DNA of 64,000 nt, taken from Ascarosepion bandense (lineage: Eukaryota > Mollusca > Cephalopoda > Sepiida > Sepiidae). Both the position numbers and the translations under genes were made by a program. Numbering within the stretch: position 1 is the first letter of the stretch; each line of letters begins with the position of its first letter. The stretch is from contig JBBBDQ010001688.1 in NCBI GenBank assembly GCA_037127315.1, positions 938,501-1,002,500 on the forward strand, written 5' to 3'. The notes beneath the pieces are model-generated. The model did not search any database, had not been told where the DNA came from, and was given only the letters and a program-made list of their open reading frames with translations. This document shows, piece by piece, positions 30,690 through 40,921 of the stretch.

Positions 30690-31950
30690 TTTCACTATAA
30701 CAATGTCCTAGCGCTCTGTGAGACTAATCTTAACCCCTCAGTCCCCTCCTCGGACTTCTCGATTCCTGGCTACCTTCACATTCTTAAGGAAGCACTGCAC
30801 TGTCCATATGCATGATCTGGATTTTTATCTCAGTGAACACCTCCCTCTAGTTAAGGTGACATCTCTCGAATCCCATGACCACGCATACATGTGTCTCCGT
30901 CTTTCACTTCTGAAATCAGTTGCTATCCTTTCTTTCTGTGCCGTTGCCCTTCCTCACCCGACTGTTCCCTGACAGTTTAGATAAGACTACTTCCTCCCAC
31001 CCATTCGCCAACATATTTGTGTTCGAAGATCTTAATGCCCACTGTCATTGATTCTGCTGGCATTCATGCCATGAACTTTGCTATTTCTCAATCTCTTATG
31101 TAAGTGGTGGATTTCCCCACGTGTTTCTCCATTATCCCTACAGGATACGGTTCTCTGCTAGATCTCTGCTTCACCTCTGTTCCTGACTCCTGCCAAGCCT
31201 CGCAGCTTTGCCCTCTCGGTAACTCCGGATCATTCAGTCGTTTCTGTTAATATCTCTCTTCACTTCCACTCCACCCAGGAGCCTCCTACCAACAGAATTT
31301 CCTACTGCTACCAAAGAGCAGACTAGGATTCCTTCCGCGATTTTCTATGCGACGTCCCTTGGGAAAAGTGTTTAGCCTCCAAGTTGAGAACTGCGCCTTT
31401 GAGGTCTCCTCCCGGGTGAAAGCTAGCATCGATGCTTTCATGCCGGTCTGGAAGTTCCGTCCCAACCCCCATTCGTCTCCTTGGTTCTCTCCTGCCTGCT
31501 CAGCTGCCATTGCCCATATAAACCACTTCTTCCGGCTATATCCGAGCCATGCGTCTGACCATAATAAGCGCCGATTTGCTTCTGTTTCCAGTGAGTGTAA
31601 GAGAATCTTGAATGACGCTAAGCTGCTGTTTGCTGAGAGAATGAGGCAGCGCATGTGTCCACAAGTTCGGCTCCAAAGACTATTAGCGGCTTTGTAAACC
31701 TGTACTGAACAACAGCAAATCCCCCATCCACTCAATTAATCAATAGATTCGAGGTCCTCATGGTATCTGTGGACAAGGCTGAGTGCTTTGCTCGCAGATT
31801 CTCCTCCAACTCTACATTTGACTCGTCTGGAGTATCTGCACCCGACTTGTCTCTTAGAACTGAGGCTCAACTGAGAGATGTTTACATAAGCCTCTTTCTT
31901 ATATCTAAGATAATTTCAAAAATTGACCCCCATAAGATTGCGTAATAAGT
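30690..31950 (+). pseudogene. LINE-A endonuclease domain and RT linker
   Basis: Decayed ORF2 N-terminal half of LINE-A. An apurinic-like endonuclease region is visible: FEDLNAHCH near 31,020 (family form GDLNAH) and DHSVV near 31,230 (the SDH motif). A long linker follows with KVFSLQVENCAFEVSSRVKA, SPWFSPACSAAIAHINHFFR and RFASVSSECKRILNDAKLLF, then KAECFARRFSSNSTFDSSGV and SKIIS-KIDPHK. The copy stops where the 61-63 kb copy starts to be well conserved, so the two complement each other. Several frameshifts; truncated at both ends, followed by (TA)n. Confidence 0.82.
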
Positions 31951-31960
31951 CGTTTACAAA

Positions 31961-31991
<31 letters not shown>

Positions 31992-32021
31992 ACATAGTGA
32001 TAATCCACGTATACTGTCTTA

Positions 32022-32084
32022 ATATGTATAGGAAAGAATATTAAAATGTTTTGAATTTAAAAATGTGTATTTGGACAGTATTTG

Positions 32085-32125
<41 letters not shown>

Positions 32126-32184
32126 AGAAATACTGTCCAAAAATACATTTTTAAATTCAAAACTTTTTAATATTCTTTCCTATA
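32022..32184. repeat. Fold-back element F4 around (ATT)n
   Basis: Arms of about 57 bp (TATAGGAAAGAATATTAAAA...GGACAGTATTT and inverse) enclose a 35-bp (ATT)n; (TA)n tracts flank both outer ends. Confidence 0.8.
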
Positions 32185-32221
32185 TATATATATATATATA
32201 TATATGAATTAAAAATCAAAT

Positions 32222-32440
32222 GCAGATCAAGTATGGATCGGAATCGGAACCAGAAAGAATAACACAATAAAGAACAAATAAGAAATGTATATCAAACATG
32301 TTTCACTTTTATTAAAACTTCATCAGAGATTGAGAGAAACAGGCAAAAAAATCTGTTTTTCTTAATCTCTGACAAAGCTTTAATAAAAGTGAAACATGTT
32401 AAATATACATTTCTTATTTGTTCTTTATTTTATCACATAG
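32222..32440. repeat. Fold-back element F5, F2-like, with two HHR-like cores
   Basis: Left arm, minus strand: CTGATGA (32,326-32,320), TTTT/AAAA stem, GAAAC (32,304-32,300) then ATGTT. Right arm, plus: CTGACAA (32,369-32,375, two core positions altered), stem, GAAAC (32,391-32,395) then ATGTT. The left arm retains the full core; the right arm does not. Confidence 0.65.
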
Positions 32441-32476
32441 ATATATATGTTTATTTTATTACATAAATATAATATG

Positions 32477-32532
<56 letters not shown>

Positions 32533-32694
32533 TATGCTCTCATTACGTTTGAGCTCTCTAGAGAAGAAAATTTTTTAAAAAGTTTCCACTTCTGCGATAT
32601 ACGCATTACTCTTCAGAAATGAGTTCTTTCGGTAACTGTCGTGTGTATAACCTGCTTATATACAGCACGTTGAAATGTCCCTTCTGTTATTTCA

Positions 32695-32824
32695 TGCGCC
32701 TATGGTTTAGAGGGTAGCGACTCCGACTGACACCAAATCGGTCGAGTTTCGATCACCGCCAGAAGAAAGTGGATGTGTCTAGCCACACTGATGAGCTGTG
32801 ATACAGGCTTGTATGTGGATGACT
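32695..32824 (+). repeat. HHR-SINE, subtype 2, core deleted
   Basis: tRNA-like head GCGCCTATGGTTTAGAGGGT with B box GAGTTTCGATCACC. Ribozyme stem I GTC...CCACA (32,777-32,787) with TGTGG...GACT (32,814-32,824), CTGATGA (32,788-32,794), stem II 5' strand, but the segment with GAAAC is missing after GATACAG. Confidence 0.75.
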
Positions 32825-32890
32825 ACGCTCATTCCGTAATGAATTAGAGCACTCTGGCTGTTGGGTGTGTATGATGATAATGTATACGCT

Positions 32891-33044
32891 AAAAAGTCTG
32901 CCTTCTTTTACCGAGCGCCCATAGCCCAGAGGCAGAATCACCAACTGACGCCAATTTGCTCGGGTTTCAATCCTTGGTTAAAAGCAATCGGAGTCTAACC
33001 GTACTGATGAGCTGTGATACAGCGAAACAGATCTGCCTGCGGAT

Positions 33045-33049
<5 letters not shown>
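32891..33049 (+). repeat. HHR-SINE, subtype 1, reference copy
   Basis: About 135-160 bp. tRNA-like head: A box CCCATAGCCCAGAGGCAGAA, B box GGGTTTCAATCCTTGG. Then AAAGCAATCGG and the hammerhead, ending in (TA)n. Homology with the 17,661 copy starts near AAAAA-TCT-CCTTCTT, fixing the 5' end. It lies 70 bp downstream of a subtype 2 copy in the same orientation. Confidence 0.8.
32992..33048 (+). ncRNA. Hammerhead ribozyme of HHR-SINE
   Basis: Outer stem I AGTC/GACT (32,992-32,995; 33,045-33,048), inner stem I CCGTA/TGCGG (32,999-33,003; 33,038-33,042), CTGATGA (33,004-33,010), stem II GCTGT/ACAGC (33,011-33,015; 33,019-33,023) with loop GAT, GAAAC (33,024-33,028), stem III ACAG/CTGC with C17 at 33,037. 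The single defect is C for T at position 16.1; the 4,606 copy has the correct T there. Confidence 0.8.
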
Positions 33050-33092
<43 letters not shown>

Positions 33093-33193
33093 TTAATTGA
33101 ATAACAAAATAGAAAATATTCTATGTAATGCGTTGAAAAGAACTTCATAAGACAAAAACAATAGCAATATATATGTTTGGAAGCAAATAATAG

Positions 33194-33245
<52 letters not shown>

Positions 33246-33469
33246 CAGAATTGGCGAAAATATAAAGCAAAGGTATTGGTTATAATTATACATTGAGAGG
33301 AAACGCTGGATATTTCAGTGGGCGAGATAAATATTAAATTTCTGACATCTGATGTATTTAGTCATACAGCTTAGCCGTTCAGCTTATCAATATATTTTCC
33401 CCATATACATATTCTAAAGAATTTAAGAGATTTAATTTTAATCCGCCAAAAAATAGCCTTGTGATGCTC

Positions 33470-33560
33470 ACTGTAGCTGAGCGGTAAAGCACGCCAAATT
33501 AATGTTTCTTCTACATAGGGTGACGCAGGTTCGATACTTGTTAGAGAGCGCATTTTCTTT
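33470..33560 (+). repeat. tRNA-like element (SINE-4)
   Basis: GTAGCTGAGCGGTAAAGCAC is a strong A box and GCAGGTTCGATACTTG a B box. CTACATAGGGTGACGCAGG matches the tRNA-like sequence at 47,347-47,441, so the two are one family. Confidence 0.6.
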
Positions 33561-33624
33561 ATTAAGATTTTTCGGATACACCAGATGATAGACAAGATAT
33601 ACACTGTTTCAAATAAAAATGGGG

Positions 33625-33770
33625 CACCCCGACGTGGTGTAATGGTGAGCAAGCGTGTCTCGCTAGAAACTATTACAACTGAGTAGTGAGTTCGATCCTC
33701 ACTAGGTAACCCTTACCTTCGGCCTTGTGCCACATCTAAGCGGTGCTTAGCAAATCAACTGTTTAAAATA
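33625..33770 (+). repeat. SINE-3, tRNA-headed
   Basis: CGACGTGGTGTAATGGTGAG (A box) and GAGTTCGATCCTCACTA (B box), then CCTTGTGCCACATCTAAGC and GCAAATCAACTG at the 3' end. Other copies at 16,795 (plus) and 45,905 (minus). Confidence 0.72.
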
Positions 33771-33849
33771 AAAATGTGTCCTATTTCAAATACTAATAAC
33801 AAAATGTTTAAAGTAATACACACAAACAAGCACACACATATATATATTC

Positions 33850-33978
33850 TTCATTTTTAAACGAGTTATTACGTGACCTTGGTTTCTACCATTAATGTTT
33901 TAAGCGATTTGCACTAACTGCATTGACTCCTTTTTTACACAAATGTGTAATTAAACAATCTATCTATCTATCTATCTA

Positions 33979-33985
<7 letters not shown>
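33850..33985 (-). repeat. Degraded F1 arm and (CTAT)n(TA)n
   Basis: TTAAACGAGTTATTACGTGACC...GGTTTCTACCATTAATG matches the F1 left arm. GAAAC and GGTC persist on the minus strand but CTGAAGA has become CTTAAAA. Confidence 0.6.
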
Positions 33986-34019
<34 letters not shown>

Positions 34020-34082
34020 AAAATATAGGTCTATGAGTAAAAGAACTCAATATCAGGGCTAGAGCATGAGTAAATATAAAGG

Positions 34083-34197
34083 TTGACACTGATGTCATCA
34101 TCGAGTGGCGACAGTCTGTTTCATGCTTTAATGCAATCTTCTGAAGATTGGGTTCAGACATGAAACAGACTTTCGCCACTCGATGTTGACCTTAGTG
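34083..34197. repeat. Fold-back element F6
   Basis: Arms CATCGAGTGGCGACAGTCTGTTTCATG and inverse, about 45 bp, around a short loop containing ATCTTCTGAAGAT. GAAACAGAC plus CTGAAGA on plus suggests a hammerhead relative, with position 16.2 altered (TTC for GTC). A (TA)n precedes it at 33,982-34,014. Confidence 0.6.
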
Positions 34198-34264
34198 TTT
34201 ACTTTTATATATAAATGTGTTTGTATGCAAAACGTAAATGACAGAACAGAAATATTTTGTCTAC

Positions 34265-34890
34265 AATTTTTATTTATTTGTGACGTTGGAGAACAATAAT
34301 ATTGGCATCTGGTCTGGAGTTCCTAATCTCATGATTCTTAGCAAAATCCATAAAACAGTCTGTACTAAAATTGACACTGAGCAGGCATCTCATCTCGAGC
34401 TACTTCCTCACTTAGCTGACGTGGTTTCTCTTTGTCTGTTCCACAAATATTTTCATGGAAACTGACCGGATAAGATATTTTTCTACTAACTACAAACGAC
34501 TACATGAATTTAAGCGTGCTACTACATTGGCAATTAGGTCTCACCGTTTTACTGTTGAAGTAGATACACGCAACCACCACATCTAATCTAACAGTTGTTT
34601 TTTCTCCCACACTCCCACCTGTTCAAATCCCTTCCGATTTCTTGCAACCCTGTTATCTATGATCTTGAAAAGTTTAAATGCAACGTCAGTCGCCATCTTC
34701 TGCCTTCTTGTCTTGAAAAGTTTTAAATGTAATGTCAGTCGCCATCATCTATCTCCTTAGACCCTTTTTCCTTTTTTGTTTTTTTGGCATTTCCTCAATC
34801 CTCTCAATTTTCAGTTTTCTCATTCCCTTTTACTTCTTGTAACCCCTGCATTCTGGTGCCATTGCCGCCTTGCTTGGGGTAAAACTATTT
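34265..34890 (+). pseudogene. LINE-A C-terminal fragment
   Basis: VVSLCLFHKYFHGN, then frameshifted HRFTVEVDT-like and KFKCNVSRHLL text, and the family 3' end TGGTGCCATTGCCGCCTTGC-TTGGGGT. The KFKCNVS segment is present twice (34,670 and 34,715), a local 60-bp duplication. Confidence 0.72.
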
Positions 34891-34897
34891 TTAAAAA

Positions 34898-34962
<65 letters not shown>
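34898..34962. repeat. (TG)n
   Basis: Pure TG array directly after the LINE-A tail. Confidence 0.95.
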
Positions 34963-34966
<4 letters not shown>

Positions 34967-35525
34967 GCGAACAAAGCTTCAGTCTAACGTTCAGTGATCA
35001 TATCTGTCCAGAAAAACATTGTGCATTTTTTGTTTCTACTCAGGCGATCAAATGACCCAAAACATTCCCAAGGCCATATCGAATTGTAATGGTTAGGTGT
35101 TGGTCTTATACTTTATTTTATGGCGGTATATATAAATTGTGTCAGGATTTGATATCCGAACTCTGTTTCTGCAGTAGTTTCTACTTCCTTGTGTGAATTG
35201 TTCTAGTTTGTTTTATTTTTTTGTTATAACTGCATTCACTAAGTTTCTTCCTGTCACAGTTCAGCTCATAAAAATGTTATTGGATTTTGTTGAAAACAAT
35301 TTTATAGCATTTTTGACACTAAAAGTTGTGAAAATAGAAACAGCTCCCTTGGGTCATTCACACTTAGAATAGGAATACAAAAATTAACTAATTTCTTTTA
35401 CTTCGATAAATTGTCTTCAATATTTATTCTCTGGTCTGCAGAAATGGAACAATCTTCCGAGTCCACACAATCTTTAAACATTCATCAAGAAAGAAGAAAT
35501 GATAACCGTAGAATAGAACATAGCA
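34963..35525. other. Unassigned DNA
   Basis: No recognised feature; followed by a (TA)n of about 55 bp at 35,534-35,589. Confidence 0.4.
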
Positions 35526-35532
35526 ATACATA

Positions 35533-35590
<58 letters not shown>

Positions 35591-35591
35591 T

Positions 35592-35675
35592 AGTCATCCA
35601 CATACAAGACTGTTTTGCTGTATCACAGCTCATCAGTGTGGCTAGACATATCCACTTGCTTCTGGCCGGGATCGA

Positions 35676-35680
<5 letters not shown>
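35592..35680 (-). repeat. HHR-SINE, subtype 2, core-mutated ribozyme
   Basis: Minus strand: GGCCAGAAGCAAGTGGATAT, then stem I GTC...CCACA/TGTGG...GACT, CTGATGA (35,636-35,630), stem II GCTGT/ACAGC, but AAAAC replaces GAAAC (G12 to A). Stem III ACA/TGT with loop GTCT is intact and A is at position 17. Flanked by (TA)n on both sides. Confidence 0.75.
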
Positions 35681-35735
<55 letters not shown>

Positions 35736-35739
35736 CAGT

Positions 35740-38409
35740 AATCTCTCTTTTATGCAGGTTGCATACTTTTATTGCAGGTTGCATGACAAACTTATGGTTA
35801 AGACGTTTATGTAATTTTTGGTGATTTTATTATTTTTTTCATTTGATTTCAAATTATATAAAAACTGTCCAAATGTTTTGTTTTCGGATTCGACTTTTAG
35901 CTAAGGTACTTCCACTCATTTTCAATAACTAACTTTCAATTTAATTGTTTTTAAATAAAAAAAATATGTCTTAAAATTTTTATTTTAGCTTCACTTGAAA
36001 GCTAAATTATTAAAGTTACTATTTCCAGTAAGCAAAGTATTTTAGTGTATTTCAAACAGAAACTATATTGATTGGAATAAAAATCATTGAGCTGCTATAG
36101 TTTTTTTTTTGTTTTTTTTTTTTCAATTTTTGGCTATTTTTGAGCGATCGACTTATTTGTGAACAAAAGTTAATTTTCGGTTTTAAAAGTCTTGCAAGAA
36201 TAAAATATACATCTGTGACACATTATTTTTTAAAATTAGCAAATTTAATGTTAAATTAATCTGATTTACACAAGTATTACTTACTTATAGCATGAAATTT
36301 AAAATAAAACTATTTTTAAGCGCAAAGTTGACTTTCCTAACCTTTCCACCATAATTGAAATGTGTTCATAGACGCGAGATAAGGTAAGTGTATGGCTACC
36401 ACAAGTGACATTATTGTACAATTTTTTTGCGGCAAGGAGAAGAAAACCTGAAACACATGACCTTTTAATGTACACACAGATATTACCATAAAAAAATACA
36501 CAAAAGAAAATTTAACATCATTTTTAAGATACGATGGCGAGATGATTTGTATTAAACTTTTCAATTTTCGATTAGTTTATATAGCCTTCATGACATAATC
36601 TGCCAGCCTAACGTCTACAAATCTTGGAAATATTTTTAAAATATATTTGAAACTTTATAAATTATTATATTTTTTAAAAAAAATGAAAGCAATTCTTTCA
36701 AAATTTCATTATAAATCGAATTTTTTTTCTTTGGACTATAATGTCTAACATTCATATTATTTATTAAAGCAATTAAAAGCTTATCTAATTACATGTCATA
36801 GTTTTATTACATTTTTTATTTTACTTTTCGAAGCAGATTTTCGGTAAAAGGGGCTAAATGGTTTTAAAAAATAATACATGATTTACATTCAATAAACGTA
36901 AATATTGACAAGCCATTTGGAATCGCCTACTTTCAACCCGGCATTTAGCAACAGAAATGATTAGAGAACTTAAAATGTAAGAAAAAAATATGGACGTTTT
37001 GTTTTCTTTATTGTATTTGATTTCCAATGTTTCGAAGCATGAACCGGCATAAAAGCGAAATTCTACACTAAATTCATCTGCCAGTTGTTAAATACATTCA
37101 AAATCCCAGGACCGAAAATAAAGTTTCTGTGTTTTCATTTGTTTGCTTTTATTCATTTTTTAAAATTAAGTCTTTAAGAACCTTTTTCTTTTTCTCACTA
37201 AATTATTTATTGTATCTCGTATTGTTAACACGTATTTGACATATTCTAACGGAAATATCAGGGCTTAGCATTTTTATCCATTAATATGAAGACGAATAGC
37301 ACACTGACCACAAAAAAATGACAAGATAATCTTTCGTATAGGTTGTTAGTTGTACGGCCAACATACTAATTTGATGTTTATGCATCATAGGAAACACAGT
37401 CGCCCAAAAACCAAGAAAATTCGCAGCTGACATAAGAGGAGCTTAATGTAGATTTAGAAATAAAAGTTATTGGTTTTGATGAAATTGTTTTTTTGTCATA
37501 TATTGCAACTCATCCATATTTATCAGTCGTAACTAGAGATGCCGATCAATTTCTAATGCTCTTGATAACTTCCTCATTTTTTAATTCTGCGACATTACAA
37601 GTGAAAATCTTTAAAAACAAAAAAAAAAAGACTACCAACATCCACTTTTTCTATATTTCAATTTTCAAATGCTTATCTTGTGTAAAAAGCACTTGATCTC
37701 AAACATATACGTTCACGGTATCTTGAAATGCGTTTCCCTGTACAAAATCGAAAATTGTTTTTTTATTATTTTGCATGTTTTTTTTTTTGTTTTGTTTTGT
37801 TTTTAACAAAATATGCTTGTCTCTTCATGTTAATACCCATCGAATTCTCTTTTTTTTTTTAACACGAAAACTACCTTATCCCTGAGATTAATGTCACTTG
37901 TCCGGTCAAACTGTAATCACTGCTCACATGTAAACATGTGCTGTTAAATGCTTCCATTTTCCCACTTATCCAAACCAATATTTCACGATTCTACCTGCAT
38001 ATTATACTATCGATGTTAAGTGTAAAAAGTAATGACATCAGATTCTTGAAATTTTTATTATTAAAAGAAAGAAATTAAAAAATGGTCTTTAATTTAAAGG
38101 TGCTGTAATTGTGTATGTATTCGGTAACAGATTAATATATTTTGTTCGGAGAATCAACTTCTGTATTTTGCTTTGTCTAAAAGGTCATCATAATGAATAA
38201 ATGACAAAATACAGACATTTACGAAGTTTTCGAAAAGAAATCGTCACCAATTGAGATTTGGGATCTTTCTTAATGAGGAAGCGAATAACCAAATACTTGC
38301 GCAATTCTTGCAGACTTAACCCTAGCCCTACAGAGTCAGTAAAAGAGTACCTGTGGACATCCATCCATGTAATAATGAAGAACTCTTGACTATATAAACC
38401 ACATATATA
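35740..38409. other. Long AT-rich stretch without repeats or genes
   Basis: The longest interval in the window with no match to the other families. Many homopolymer T and A runs; short frames at 36,337-36,564 (minus) and 37,493-37,696 (plus) are without domains. Could be unique intergenic DNA or ancient repeats. Confidence 0.45.
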
Positions 38410-38746
38410 TATGAACTTATTTATAAATGGAACTTTGTGTGTGTGTGTTTGTGTGTCCGTTATCTATAGACTCCGAAACGGCTGAACCGATTTTCTTGAA
38501 AATTTACACAGTTGTACTATAAGCGTCTGTGAGTGTTCTTAGCTAGGTTTTGTGTCGAGGTACTTACGATAAATATCGAAAATCGATAATCAAAAAAATC
38601 GGGTCATAGAAGGAGTGTTTGGATTTTAATCAAATTTGATACACTCATAGACAAAGACATAAGAAACGATATTCAGAAGTTTCAAGGTTGTAGTTCTTAC
38701 AATAGTGCAGAATATCGATAATATATATATATATATATAAGGTAAG

Positions 38747-38830
<84 letters not shown>

Positions 38831-39190
38831 ATCTGCCTGTATGTCTGTATTCTTTCAGCCTTTTTATTTAAGTTTTTGCTTCGGGTTTGGCTCTAAGTAG
38901 ATATAATTGTTGTTCTTAGTCTCAGCCATGATACCATTTACTCAGAGGACTTATTTAGACTTCAAATTCAGTTTACGACGAAAAATACTTATTTGATATC
39001 GATAACAGAAAATTAAAATTTGACTTACAACCATTCATTTTTCTTTCAGTCTACGGTTTCGCTTTAACTGGAAACAACTATTGCTTTTTAGTCTTTCGTG
39101 CCAACGTCCAAAGAGTCTGAGCTCCAGGACCATGGATTAGTTTTAAAGCTTTCATTACACCTGAGCAATGCCGGGCTATACTCCTAGTAT
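38410..39190 (+). repeat. Repeat M, longest copy
   Basis: Starts GAACTTATTTATAAATGGAA, then TAGACTCCGAAACGGCTGAA, GATAAATATCGAAAATCGAT, an internal (TA)n(GT)n (38,720-38,827), GGGTTTGGCTCTAAGTAG, and ends CCGGGCTATACTCCTAGT. Similarity to copy 47,466-48,100 is high outside the microsatellites. Flanked by TA-rich DNA. No ORF, so non-autonomous. Confidence 0.75.
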
Positions 39191-39343
39191 ATATATATGT
39201 AGATATAGTAGAATCCAAAGTGGTATCCTGTACATACAATGGTAGGATAACTCTGTAAGCGAGCTCTAAATATATATGTATATAAATACATATAGAGCAA
39301 ATATAAGAAAAAATTAAGGCAGACACGTTATTTCATGGTAAAT

Positions 39344-39386
39344 CGAAAGTATAGGCCTATTTCAGGCGAACCATCATCAGCTTCCG
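39344..39386 (-). ncRNA. Hammerhead ribozyme, F7 left arm
   Basis: Minus strand: stem I CGGAAG (39,386-39,381) with CTTTCG (39,349-39,344), six pairs with one G-U. CTGATGA at 39,380-39,374; short stem II GG/CC with TTCG loop; GAA; then the 10-bp palindrome ATAGGCCTAT (39,360-39,351) as stem III; position 17 is A. All core residues are intact. Confidence 0.65.
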
Positions 39387-39451
39387 TCTTTATTGTAGAA
39401 AGGAGTCTTTATTGTACAAAGATTCGTGTAAAATCCTTTGTACAATAAAGA

Positions 39452-39495
39452 CGGAAGCTGATGATGGTGCGTCTGAAAATATGCCCATACTTCCG
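39452..39495 (+). ncRNA. Hammerhead ribozyme, F7 right arm
   Basis: Stem I CGGAAG (39,452-39,457) with CTTCCG (39,490-39,495), six Watson-Crick pairs. CTGATGA 39,458-39,464; GAAA from 39,475. Stem III sequence is altered (ATATGCCCATA) and has lost perfect self-complementarity. Confidence 0.6.
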
Positions 39496-39617
39496 ATTTA
39501 CCATGAAATAATGTGTCTGCCTTAATTTTTCTTATATATATATATATATATATATAAATTCTCGAAGCCGTCTATATCAAAATCAACCAAGCAACACTCA
39601 ACAAAACTTTTTACAAA

Positions 39618-39812
39618 TATGGCAACAACATTAGATAGACTAAACTATCGCCCGGTTCACACTCCACCCACGTCTATTGAACAGGTGAAGAGGCTCATCC
39701 CTTGTTCCCTGTTTAGGATGTGGTTTCCGGCTTTCTCTTTTCCAATCTTTTTACTCTTACGTAGCACCCTGTGCATCAGTGGCGTTATCGCCTTGCTCGG
39801 GGTGATATGATT
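39618..39812 (+). repeat. Repeat R, full copy
   Basis: From TAGATAGACTAAACTATCGC to the tail GCATCAGTGGCGTTATCGCC...CTCGGGGTGATATGATTAAA. The last 45 bp match the LINE-A 3' end at 58,586-58,630, the hallmark of a repeat moved by LINE-A machinery. The B-box-like CGGTTCACACTCC at the 5' end could make it a SINE. Confidence 0.75.
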
Positions 39813-39903
39813 AAAAAATATATATATATAACATTTAATGCCATTTCACATTTCTACTAATTCCCGGTCCGCTTCCTGAAACGCTTGTTTTGCAAAAAAG
39901 AAT

Positions 39904-40482
39904 CCATAATTCCAACGGATACATTTAAAGTTTTAAAATAACTATTGCAGAGCGCGTTCTAGCGTGTTTTTAAAAATCATCATCGCTACGAAATGCAGAT
40001 TTTGTATCAGTTACAATAAGTTGTTTTTTTTTTAATCGAAGATCGAAAGTACTTGGTTTAAAAAAAACAACGGGTACTTCATTGTTGAATTTTGTCTTAA
40101 CATCAAGACAACGGGAAAGGTTCAGTATAAAAATAAGTAGTCACAATATGGCTATATTATTCAATGAAACATGTTTCAATGAATTTATGTTGCCTAAATA
40201 TGCATATGTGTTTGTATATATGTGTGTGTGTAATTGAAAGAGAAATGAATTGTCGTACGTGTCAAAATAAGCTTATGTGTGCGAATGTCTGCGTGAAGAA
40301 ATATGTGTATGTTTCCGTTAGCGTACGTACGTGTGTGTAAAATGCTCAAAGGATTTTCTCTTTGATTTGGCAGTGACTAAAACTGTATCACTTAAGGCTT
40401 TTACAGTTGATAATTGACCGACATTGGTTGAGACTTACAAAGACAATTTAGGCTAAAATATTTCTATAATGTTTCACCGGTT
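39904..40482 (+). repeat. 579-bp element, copy 1
   Basis: From CCATAATTCCAACGGATACA to GTTTCACCGGTT; nearly identical, inverted, at 63,333-63,909. Contains the 26-bp hairpin ATTCAATGAAACATGTTTCA..., CGTACGTACGTGTGTG and AT-rich DNA, with no ORF. No shared flanks and no obvious terminal inverted repeats. Type unknown. Confidence 0.85.
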
Positions 40483-40514
40483 AAACTTTCAGCTCCCATT
40501 CTAGATTAACATAG

Positions 40515-40775
40515 AGAAGAGCACTGAACTTTTATGTAATATCAATCATCCACTATGGAAGTGAATGCAGGACAATCTCCTCTCAGATGAAGACTTGAGG
40601 CAACAGAACTGGTATTCTACATTGGAATACTGAGAATACCATCGATTGAACGAAGTTTTAAAGAAAATGTAAACCAAAGGGACACATTTGAAATTTCTAG
40701 AACACATCATGAGAAAAGAGGGATTTGAAAATTTGACACTCTCAGGACATATTGAAAGCAAAACTGATAGTTGTT
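40515..40775 (+). pseudogene. LINE-B fragment, old
   Basis: Reads YVISIIHYGSECRTISSQMK, then decayed text equivalent to FLEHIMRKEGFENLTLSGHI. More diverged than other LINE-B copies. Confidence 0.6.
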
Positions 40776-40921
40776 TTACGGCCTTTTGCAAATAGTTTGG
40801 GTTAATATTGGGGGATGATAATGATTTGCTAACTAATTAACCCAAACTGGGTAAAGAGGTATTTGCAAAAGTGAATATAACGAACCCAATTTCGATTTCG
40901 AATTCTGAGACATTAACCATT

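Larger units (their letters stand above)
39296..39534. repeat. Fold-back element F7 with paired HHRs
   Basis: Arms of about 100 bp at 39,296-39,397 and 39,430-39,534 (AAAAATTAAGGCAGACAC and inverse), ending in (TA)n. Each arm carries a hammerhead, directed outward. Confidence 0.78.

Noticed and set aside
35740..38409. Hidden host exon in the repeat-free stretch
   Set aside because: Frames are short and AT-driven, with no splice-bounded conserved-looking peptide. A comparison with another cephalopod genome would decide.
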